Positions 33,869 to 40,217 of a stretch of 40,217 bases of DNA are shown here, in pieces. The stretch spans positions 1-40,217 of the forward strand of contig JAHHHS010000065.1 of assembly GCA_019359215.1 (NCBI GenBank), read 5' to 3'. Each line of letters starts with the position of its first letter. Position 1 is the stretch's first letter. The position numbers were made by a program, and so were the translations under genes. A model generated the notes under the pieces. It was not told where the DNA came from. It worked only from the letters and a program-made list of their open reading frames with translations, and did no database searches. Source of the stretch: Nostoc indistinguendum CM1-VF10 (GTDB lineage: Bacteria > Cyanobacteriota > Cyanobacteriia > Cyanobacteriales > Nostocaceae).

Positions 33869-33889
33869 GGTCATTAGTCATTGGTCATT
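33869..33889. repeat. Heptanucleotide tandem repeat (GGTCATT/AGTCATT)
   Basis: Three tandem 7-mers: GGTCATT, AGTCATT, GGTCATT, directly after the binding-protein gene. Same class as 26006-26033. Confidence 0.65.
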
Positions 33890-33980
33890 GGTGAATAACA
33901 AAGGATAAATAACAACTGACAAAGGACAATAGACTGATAATAGATTACAGAAACAACTTTTAATATTTATATTTGCAGCA

Positions 33981-34505
33981 ATGGATAACAGTCTAGCCGT
34001 TGTTTATCTCTCAGTTTTGGTGGGTATACTCACAATTGCATCTGTGAGTGTTTTTCGCCAGATTTTCAAAACTCGTAAGATTGAAGGCTCCTTTGCAAGA
34101 TTGCGAAAGAAGTTAGAGAAAGAAAAGGGTACAACTCAAGAATATTATGAGTTAGCCAGTATTTATTCAGAAAAAAAACTGTATTCCCAAGCGATCGCGC
34201 TGTTTCAAAAAGCGCTCAAAGCTGCCCAAGAAGAGGGAGAAGAAAATATCGCTCCCATTTACAACGGACTGGGTTATGTTTATTTTATCCAAGAGCAATA
34301 TGACCTAGCAATTCGTCAGTATAAAGAAGCCCTAAAAGCTAAACCAGACTACGTAACAGGGTTGAATAATCTCGGTCACGCTTACGAAAAAAAAAAGTTA
34401 ACGTCTCAGGCGTTACAAAGTTACGAAGAAGCACTAAAATTGGCTCCAAATAACCCTATTGCTAAACGCCGTGCTGAATCTTTACGTCGTTTAGTTTCTG
34501 CGTAA
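33981..34505 (+). CDS. ycf37: TPR protein, Ycf37-like photosystem I assembly factor
   Basis: A protein of 174 residues. An N-terminal membrane anchor (LAVVYLSVLVGILTIASVSVF, residues about 4-24) is followed by a charged linker, then three tetratricopeptide repeats. These start near YYELASIYSEKKLYSQAIAL, IAPIYNGLGYVYFIQEQYDL and VTGLNNLGHAYEKKKLTSQA; the tail is KRRAESLRRLVSA. Length, single anchor and three TPRs match Ycf37 (Synechocystis Slr0171), which helps assemble and stabilise photosystem I in the thylakoid. The name rests on resemblance; another membrane-anchored TPR protein is possible. Confidence 0.8.
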   Translation: MDNSLAVVYLSVLVGILTIASVSVFRQIFKTRKIEGSFARLRKKLEKEKGTTQEYYELASIYSEKKLYSQAIALFQKALKAAQEEGEENIAPIYNGLGYVYFIQEQYDLAIRQYKEALKAKPDYVTGLNNLGHAYEKKKLTSQALQSYEEALKLAPNNPIAKRRAESLRRLVSA

Positions 34506-34644
34506 ATTGGGCATTGGGCATTGTTTATTTCTCCCTAGTGCCCGACTATTAACAAATTAATTTGGCTTTAGCCTCTTAATTTATCGGTTTTCATGCTTAG
34601 GCTTGGAAATAGATAACTATAAGTATTTTTTAAAAATGTAAAAG

Positions 34645-36627
34645 ATGATTAAGCGGCTAAAGCGTTTTTTGTGGCTAGTTATTGCCATCATTGTCGCCAT
34701 TTCTATATCACTCGGATTAATGGGAAGATTGACGGCTCAACAGTCTTCGATTTCCCATCCTCTCACTTCGCTAACAGAGGCAGAAATTAGTACAGCCATT
34801 TCGGTCATCAAAAGAGAAAAAACTTTGAGCGAAATGGTAGCTTTTCCACTGATCGCTTTACAAGAACCAGATAAAGAATAAGTTCTGGAATTTACACCTG
34901 GTAAAGCTTTTGGGCGAAAAGCTTTTTTGGTTATCTATGAGCGATCGCTAAATAAAACCTATGAGGGTATTGTTAACCTAACAAGCAAAACCTTAAGTTC
35001 GTGGAAAGAAATATCCTCTGTTCAACCTGCGATCGTCAATCCAGAATATGAACTCGCTACTCAGGTAGTTAAAGCCGATCCCCGATGGCAAAAAGCGATG
35101 CAAAGGCGAGGAATTACCGATTTTGATCAAGTCACAATTAGTTGTTGGGCACCAGGAATCTTAAGTAAACAGGAAGAAGCAGCAGGTAATCGTCTGTGTC
35201 GAGCCTTATCTTATTACAAAGGCAAAGGCTGGAACTATTACGGTAGTCCCCTTGAAGGAGTCTTAGCAACGGTAAATTTGAACGCAGGTAAAATTGTTAG
35301 TTTCGTTGACAAGGGAAACGTACCTTTCTCTAAAGAAAACTGGAACTATGATGTAAAGTCTTTAGGCAAATTACTTTCAGCGCCGAAAGCATTAAAGATT
35401 CTGCAACCAAATGGTGCAAGTTTCCGAATTAATAATAATGAAATTAGCTGGCAAGGTTGGAAGTTTAGGTATTTAATGCATCCTCGTAATGGATTGGTGC
35501 TGTACCAAGTGACACATGATGACGGAGAAAATGTCAGACCAGTTTTATACCGCGCTAGCCTATCGGAGATGGTAGTTCCTTACGGCGATCCAAATCCCAC
35601 TTGGTCGTTTAGGAATGCATTTGATGTTGGAGAATACAACTTTGGTTTGCTAGCAAATACGATGCAGTTAGGTAAAGAAATTCCTGAAAACGGTCTTTTG
35701 CTGGATGCTGTATTTGCTAATGAGCAGGGAGAACCTTATAAAATACCAGGAGTTATCGGTATCTATGAACGCGATAACGGAATGCTTTGGAAACACTATG
35801 AGTACAATACTCAGCGTAATGATGTCCGTCGGAATCGAGAATTAGTCATGTCGATGACTGCGGCCGTTGACAACTATGATTACAGCATTAATTGGATATT
35901 TCACCTAGATGGGACTTTGGAAGTCCAAAATGAACTAACAGGTATCGTACTGGTGCAGGGAACAGCTGCCCAAAAGCAATCTGAGGATGATTCCTATGGT
36001 CGGCTAATTGCTAAGAATATCTTCGGAGTAAATCACCAGCACTTTTTCAACTACCGCCTAGATTTTGATGTCGATGGACAGGCTAATTCTGTGATGGAAA
36101 TGAATGTGAAAGCTTTGCCGATGGATGAGAAAAATCCTTTAGGAAATGCGATCGCAGTTACAGAAACCCCACTAACAAAAGAAACGGCTGCTGTTCGCGA
36201 TTTGGATATGAAAAGTAGTCGGGAATGGATGATTGTTAGTGCAGATAAGAAAAATACGCTAGGGGCTGCACCTGGATATATGCTGATGCCTGGTGGAAAC
36301 TCCATATTTTTCCCTGTGGAAGGCTCAAACATCCGTCAAAAGGCAGAATTTGCGACTCACCACGTCTGGGTAACAAAATATAAACCTGCTGAACTTTATG
36401 CTGGCGGCGATTATCCCAACCAGACTCAACCAGGACAGGGTTTACCTAAATATATTGCAGACGATGAATCTTTGACGGGTGAAGATATCGTGCTGTGGTA
36501 CACAATGGGCGTAACTCATGTTCCGCGATCAGAAGATTGGCCTGTGATGCCTGTTCACCGAGTTGGCTTTAACCTAGTACCTAGAGGATTCTTTAGCCGT
36601 AATCCAGCAATTAATTTACCAGAGTAA
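34645..36627 (+). pseudogene. Copper amine oxidase interrupted by one in-frame stop
   Basis: A single reading frame of 660 codons broken only by TAA at 34879-34881. Before it: an N-terminal signal/anchor (KRFLWLVIAIIVAISISLGL) and HPLTSLTEAEISTAISVIKR. After it, in the same frame, VLEFTPGKAFGRKAFLVIYE and the rest of a quinoprotein amine oxidase, which would oxidise primary amines to aldehydes outside the cytoplasm. The TPQ precursor Tyr lies in the consensus NYDY (codon 35875-35877). Copper ligands are in NHQHFF and in MPVHRVGF. The downstream context suggests that GAA became TAA. The rest of the gene is undamaged, so the lesion is recent, a sequencing error, or bypassed. A TTG at 34927 could restart translation but would lose the export signal. 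Confidence 0.88.
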
Positions 36628-36747
36628 AATATTCGTTTTCTAAAGTTTCCTTAGTTTAGTCTTTTCGTAATCTGTAAACCTATAACTTGAATGCTGATAA
36701 GCTTATCGTAGGTCAAATACTGGCAGTTTTCATTCATAGGATAGCTC

Positions 36748-37317
36748 ATGAATTTTCCAGAAATTAATATTCCCGGTGAAGGCACACTGCACGCTCGTTT
36801 AGTTACTTCCTTGGGTGAAATTATAGTTCTTTTGGAGGAAGACAAAACCCCCAACACCGTCAAGAATTTTGTAGGTTTAGCAACCGGGACAATCGACTGG
36901 AAAGACCCTAAGACAGGTCAATCTCAGAAAGGGACTCCTGCCTACGATGGAGTTCGCTTTCACCGAGTCATCCCTGATTTTATGATTCAGTGTGGCGATC
37001 CCCTGGCTCGTTATCCAGATATGGCCAACCGTTGGGGTACTGGTGGCCCGGGATATCAATTTGAAGATGAATTTCATCCTGAATTGAAACACTCTAGTGC
37101 CGGTATTCTCTCAATGGCAAATGCAGGACGCGGTACTAATGGTTCGCAATGGTTCATTACAGAAGGGCCAACACCTCATCTTGACCGCAAACACAGTGTT
37201 TTTGGTAAAGTTGTCGAAGGTATGGATATAGTCAATCGTATCGCTAATGTGCCTACGACTAGAGATCGTCCAAATCAAGACGTAGTGTTAGAAAAAGTAG
37301 AAATTTTTCGGCAGTAA
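36748..37317 (+). CDS. Peptidyl-prolyl cis-trans isomerase, cyclophilin type
   Basis: A cyclophilin of 189 residues without a signal peptide, so cytosolic. It catalyses proline isomerisation during folding. FHRVIPDFMIQCGDP (about residues 71-85) is the active-site motif with the catalytic Arg. GGPGYQFEDEFHP, GILSMANAGRGTNGSQWFIT and HLDRKHSVFGKVVEGMDIV complete the fold. The start ATG at 36748 gives MNFPEINIPGEGTLHARLVT. The gene is monocistronic and separated from the amine oxidase by 120 bp. Confidence 0.93.
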   Translation: MNFPEINIPGEGTLHARLVTSLGEIIVLLEEDKTPNTVKNFVGLATGTIDWKDPKTGQSQKGTPAYDGVRFHRVIPDFMIQCGDPLARYPDMANRWGTGGPGYQFEDEFHPELKHSSAGILSMANAGRGTNGSQWFITEGPTPHLDRKHSVFGKVVEGMDIVNRIANVPTTRDRPNQDVVLEKVEIFRQ

Positions 37318-37328
37318 TTAATACCTCT

Positions 37329-37432
37329 CTAGTACCGCAAGGCGGAAGTCAAAAGTCAAAAGTCAAAAGAATCGTATTCCAAGCTTTTACGCCATTTGAA
37401 ATGGTATGTTTATTTCCGCCGTGTTGTACTAG
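37329..37432. mobile_element. Short interspersed repeat with imperfect 19-bp ends
   Basis: The left arm CTAGTACCGCAAGGCGGAA (37329-37347) and right arm TTCCGCCGTGTTGTACTAG (37414-37432) are inverted copies; the outer seven and inner seven bases match exactly around a 5-base mismatch. Between them lie an AGTCAAA x3 heptamer array (37347-37367) and a GCCATTTGAAATGGT hairpin. The 104-bp unit has the shape of a MITE, and I believe similar sequences are common in Nostoc intergenic DNA. No coding content. Confidence 0.6.
37347..37367. repeat. Heptanucleotide tandem repeat (AGTCAAA x3)
   Basis: Three exact tandem AGTCAAA units, inside the 104-bp interspersed repeat. Confidence 0.75.
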
Positions 37433-37501
37433 TGTTATTCCCCCTTTTTCCCTTGTTTAAGGAAGGTTAGCGGGGATATTGATACTACAACCTAATTCTT
37501 T

Positions 37502-37536
37502 ACAAACATCCTCTGAGAGGATGTTTGTATTTTTTG
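37502..37536 (+). terminator. Strong rho-independent terminator
   Basis: A 12-bp perfect stem (ACAAACATCCTC at 37502-37513, complement at 37517-37528) with a TGA loop, then ATTTTTTG. It lies 185 bp past the cyclophilin stop, unusually far for that gene, so it may end a separate small transcript. The symmetric stem has A-rich sequence on the left as well, so leftward action is less likely. Confidence 0.8.
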
Positions 37537-38034
37537 AGAAGTTGTACATAAATTTTATAAATTGATTGGTGATAGTTAATACTATTTCTTTGTCACGCTG
37601 TGTAATACCCTTTTAACTTCTTTCTTCGTGTCCTACCCTGCGGGAAGCCACTTCTCTACGAGACGCTACGCGAACGTGTCTATGCGTCCTTTGCGGTTCG
37701 TTCTTCTTTCTTTTACTTAAATATGATTTAGCGCATCTTCATACAGAATTGGTATAATACACAGCCCCACCTTGAAAGCAAATTTGCCGAAAAATTAAGA
37801 TTTATTTTAAAAAAGCAACAGTAATATTATTAAATTCAGAAGCTAGATTCCAATCAGGAACAAGGTTTTAGCGATGCCTACGCCTACACAACACAGCTAA
37901 AATCCTTACAAGTCTTCACTTCATCAGGGATACAACTTTTGAGACAATCAGAAACGATTTAATAATAATCAAGCACTTATAGTCCACTCTTATCGGACTC
38001 CGTGTTATTTCTATTGAAAAGGGAGAACACAAAC
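37537..38034. other. Long leader/intergenic region before chlB
   Basis: No gene seen. A GC-rich repeat-like block lies at 37637-37690 (CCTGCGGGAAGCC, then a near-palindrome AGACGCTACGCGAACGTGTC). A related GCGATGCCTACGCC motif lies at 37872-37885. The last 150 bp are AT-rich and should contain the chlB promoter, which I cannot place. GGGAGAA at 38021-38027 is the chlB ribosome-binding site. Confidence 0.5.
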
Positions 38035-39561
38035 ATGAAATTGGCTTACTGGATGTATGCAGGCCCAGCCCACATCGGCACTCTGCGAATCGCTAGCTCT
38101 TTTAAAAATGTCCATGCGATCATGCACGCCCCCATTGGCGATGACTACTTTAACGTCATGCGCTCCATGCTATCGCGGGAAAGGGATTTTACTCCGGTAA
38201 CAACCAGTGTCGTCGATCGCAACGTTTTGGCACGCGGCTCCCAAGAGAAGGTGGTAGATAACATCATCCGCAAGGATGCCGAGGAACACCCAGATTTGAT
38301 TGTGTTAACTCCCACCTGCACCTCCAGCATTTTGCAAGAAGACTTGCACAACTTTGTCGAACGGGCGCAGTTGGAAGCGAAAGGAGATGTAATGCTGGCG
38401 GATGTGAACCACTACCGCTACAACGAACTGCAAGCCGCCGATCGCACTCTGGATCAAATTGTCCAATACTACATTGAAAAAGCCCGGAAGCGGGGCGAAT
38501 TGGCACAGGGTAAAACTGCGAAGCCCTCGGTTAACATTATCGGTACTACTACCCTTGGTTTCCACAACAATCACGACTGCACCGAACTCAAACGGCTAAT
38601 GGCTGACTTGGGAATTGAGGTAAATACCTTAATTCCCGAAGGTGCTTCGGTGAATGACTTGAAAAAGATGTCCCAAGCCTGGTTTAACCTAGTGCCTTAC
38701 CGTGAACTCGGTTTGACTACAGCGCGTTACCTGGAAGAACAATTTGGCACACCTTATATAGACATTACTCCAATGGGTGTAGTGGAAACTGCCCGTTGTA
38801 TTCGCAAGATTCAGCAGGTAATTAACGCTCAAGGCGCAGAAGTTGACTATGAAAACTTCATCAATGAGCAAACCTTGCATGTATCTCAGGCTGCTTGGTT
38901 CTCCCGTTCGATTGACTGTCAAAACTTGACTGGCAAAAAAGCTGTGGTCTTTGGTGATAATACTCACGCCGCCGCCATCACCAAGATTCTGGCCCGAGAA
39001 ATGGGGATTCATGTTGTTTGGGCTGGAACCTACTGCAAATATGATGCAGACTGGTTCCGCGAACAGGTTAGCGAGTATTGCGATGAAGTGCTAATTTCCG
39101 AAGATCATGGTGAAATTGGGGATGCGATCGCTCGTGTCGAACCCTCTGCTATTTTCGGCACTCAAATGGAACGCCACGTTGGTAAACGTTTGGATATTCC
39201 CTGCGGCGTAATTGCTGCACCAATCCACGTCCAAAACTTCCCTATTGGTTACAAACCATTTATGGGTTACGAAGGCACGAATCAGATTACAGATTTGATC
39301 TACAATTCCTTCACTTTGGGAATGGAAGATCACCTATTAGAAATCTTTGGTGGTCATGATACCAAAGAAGTTATTACTAGGGGAATTTCTGCTGATTCTG
39401 ATTTGAATTGGACAAAAGATGGTCAAGCAGAATTGAATAAGATTCCTGGATTTGTTCGCGGTAAAGTGAAGCGTAATACTGAGAAATTTGCCCGCGATCG
39501 CGGTTTCAAAGAAATCAACGCTGAGGTTTTGTACGCCGCGAAAGAAGCTGTCGGGGCTTAG
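38035..39561 (+). CDS. chlB: Light-independent protochlorophyllide reductase subunit B
   Basis: A protein of 508 residues that pairs with ChlN to form the catalytic component of dark-operative protochlorophyllide reductase, a nitrogenase-like enzyme reducing protochlorophyllide without light. It begins MKLAYWMYAGPAHIGTLRIA. D36 in IGDD is the Asp ligand of the shared 4Fe-4S cluster. LTPTCTSSILQEDL, VNIIGTTTLGFHNNHDCTEL and PCGVIAAPIHVQNFPIGYKP are conserved nitrogenase-like blocks. The C-terminal small domain ends RDRGFKEINAEVLYAAKEAV. A TTG 33 bases upstream also opens the frame; ATG at 38035 is chosen for its GGGAGAA site and standard N-terminus. chlL and chlN are not in the window, so chlB stands alone, as is common in cyanobacteria. 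Confidence 0.97.
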   Translation: MKLAYWMYAGPAHIGTLRIASSFKNVHAIMHAPIGDDYFNVMRSMLSRERDFTPVTTSVVDRNVLARGSQEKVVDNIIRKDAEEHPDLIVLTPTCTSSILQEDLHNFVERAQLEAKGDVMLADVNHYRYNELQAADRTLDQIVQYYIEKARKRGELAQGKTAKPSVNIIGTTTLGFHNNHDCTELKRLMADLGIEVNTLIPEGASVNDLKKMSQAWFNLVPYRELGLTTARYLEEQFGTPYIDITPMGVVETARCIRKIQQVINAQGAEVDYENFINEQTLHVSQAAWFSRSIDCQNLTGKKAVVFGDNTHAAAITKILAREMGIHVVWAGTYCKYDADWFREQVSEYCDEVLISEDHGEIGDAIARVEPSAIFGTQMERHVGKRLDIPCGVIAAPIHVQNFPIGYKPFMGYEGTNQITDLIYNSFTLGMEDHLLEIFGGHDTKEVITRGISADSDLNWTKDGQAELNKIPGFVRGKVKRNTEKFARDRGFKEINAEVLYAAKEAVGA

Positions 39562-39720
39562 ATTAGCGGTTAATCGAGAAGATTGAGGGGTGAGGAGTTA
39601 TGTATACTCTTTACCCCATTCTTTTGCTTTAGTGATAAAAATTAAATTATGAGATATTATAGATTTAATATTAATTTTTATATATTTTCTCTATAACTAT
39701 TTAAAATAACTAAATTAAAT

Positions 39721-40047
39721 ATGAACGATGACAAAGCGGCATTGTTTGCGGCACTGTGTCAGGCTGGTATTAAGTACAGTCCAGAAAAAGTTGTGCGGAT
39801 TGCCAAGCAAGCTGATGGCAAAATCGTATTTTTAGAAGAGGGCAAAGCTGGTAGAAGAGGTAGCGGATTATCACACATCTTAAAGGAACATCAAGATGAT
39901 TTTGCCAGACGCGGAATCTCTCAGAATGAAATCCCTGATGCTGTTATGGCTGCTGTGACAAGAGGAAAGTTTCTTGGTTATCAAGGAACGATAGAACCTC
40001 GCCGGGAAATCTATCAAGTAATTTTTAATGGACAAACCAATACATAA
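39721..40047 (+). CDS. BECR-fold nuclease (toxin-like) domain protein, probably C-terminally truncated
   Basis: A soluble 108-residue protein, YSPEKVVRIAKQADGKIVFL followed by LSHILKEHQDDFARRGISQN, then AVTRGKFLGYQGTIEPRREI and YQVIFNGQ. The 'H-I-x-x-x-H...D-F...G-I...I-P-D-x-V-M-x-A...G-x-x-x-G-Y-Q-G....I-Y-x-V' pattern resembles the barnase/EndoU/colicin E5-D/RelE (BECR) RNase toxin domains at the C-termini of polymorphic toxins. Relatives continue past NGQ with two more strands and a 'V-x-x-N-G-x-I-x-x-A-N-P' end, which is absent here. Reading one base later gives QYI before the frame enters IS-like DNA, consistent with truncation by an insertion. No immunity gene is visible. Confidence 0.6.
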   Translation: MNDDKAALFAALCQAGIKYSPEKVVRIAKQADGKIVFLEEGKAGRRGSGLSHILKEHQDDFARRGISQNEIPDAVMAAVTRGKFLGYQGTIEPRREIYQVIFNGQTNT

Positions 40048-40117
40048 GAACTCTTGCAAAAGTATTTTGTGGTATGGTTAAAGGTTTGGCAATTTGTGAT
40101 TAGGACTTTGAGGAGCA

Positions 40118-40217
40118 GTGAAAATAGAGAAAGCCAAGCAGCTTACTGCAAAAAAATTTAAGCGAATGACACAGAGTTTGCCGTAAAACCTTTGAATTAA
40201 TGGTTGATGTGGTTAAA
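40118..40217 (+). pseudogene. IS5-like transposase, N-terminal start (runs off window)
   Basis: GTG at 40118 (preceded by GAGGAGC) starts VKIEKAKQLTAKKFKRMT, then after a frameshift near 40174 VCRKTFELMVDVVK. This is the typical 'K-x-x-K-x-L-T-x-K-x-F-K-R-x-T-G-V-x-x-x-T-F-x-x-M-V-x-V-V' start of cyanobacterial IS5-family transposases. The element's left end probably lies near 40048-40065 (AGAACTCTTGCAAAAG), immediately after the toxin-like gene. The frameshift means the first frame is dead unless programmed; the rest lies beyond the window. Confidence 0.65.

Noticed and set aside
38264..38574. Two overlapping minus-strand frames within chlB
   Set aside because: Antisense shadows of conserved chlB coding sequence.

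Overview
The window is chromosomal DNA from a filamentous, heterocyst-type (Nostoc/Anabaena-like) cyanobacterium. The evidence is the dense scattering of GCGATCGC (HIP1) octamers, heptanucleotide tandem repeats in many intergenic gaps, and genes typical of oxygenic phototrophs: chlB of the dark-operative protochlorophyllide reductase, an FtsH2-type photosystem II repair protease, and a Ycf37-like photosystem I assembly factor. No CRISPR array, rRNA operon or prophage is visible. One tRNA gene (tRNA-Asp) is present.

Layout. 0.5-3.3 kb: an Xaa-Pro aminopeptidase and a convergent MFS transporter. 3.6-5.5 kb: a graveyard of transposase scraps (IS701-like, IS5-like, possibly IS66-like) and a WD40 tail, with an intact UspA gene in the middle. 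5.5-12.4 kb, nearly all on the minus strand: a secreted protein, a 463-bp internally deleted ISL3-family element with perfect 8-bp target duplications, an ADP-ribosylglycohydrolase, ftsH, a secreted protein, gltX and tRNA-Asp. 12.5-19 kb, also minus: two paralogous Ser/Thr kinases (the first broken by one extra base), a phytase-like exported protein, a 125-bp MITE-like element and a TM0106-type RecB-like nuclease. 19.1-26 kb, plus strand: a cysteine/cystine lyase, a MurG-like glycosyltransferase followed by a decayed small membrane protein gene, YjbQ, a conserved hypothetical, a Nif3-like protein and small proteins. 26-28.2 kb, minus: a beta-CASP-like metallo-hydrolase and a 40-residue single-pass membrane protein gene. 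28.5-39.6 kb, plus: RDD protein, rpmG-rpsR-RNase II/R cluster, (minus) GrpB-like protein, rpmI-rplT with a periplasmic binding protein, Ycf37-like TPR protein, a copper amine oxidase interrupted by one stop codon, a cyclophilin and chlB. 39.7 kb to the end: a BECR-type nuclease (toxin-like) domain gene that stops early and is followed at once by the start of an IS5-like transposase.

How the genes work together. The two ribosomal protein clusters and gltX/tRNA-Asp are housekeeping translation genes. FtsH, ChlB and the Ycf37-like protein serve the photosynthetic apparatus. The rest is a mix of housekeeping and accessory genes without an obvious single pathway.

The strongest unexpected signals are non-coding or degenerative: a complete ISL3 deletion derivative with intact ends, two further MITE-like elements, three otherwise healthy genes disabled by one or two small lesions, an unannotated 40-residue membrane protein, a structured region at 27.87-27.96 kb, and an orphan toxin-like domain at an IS boundary. 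I found no convincing new multi-gene defence or metabolic system.
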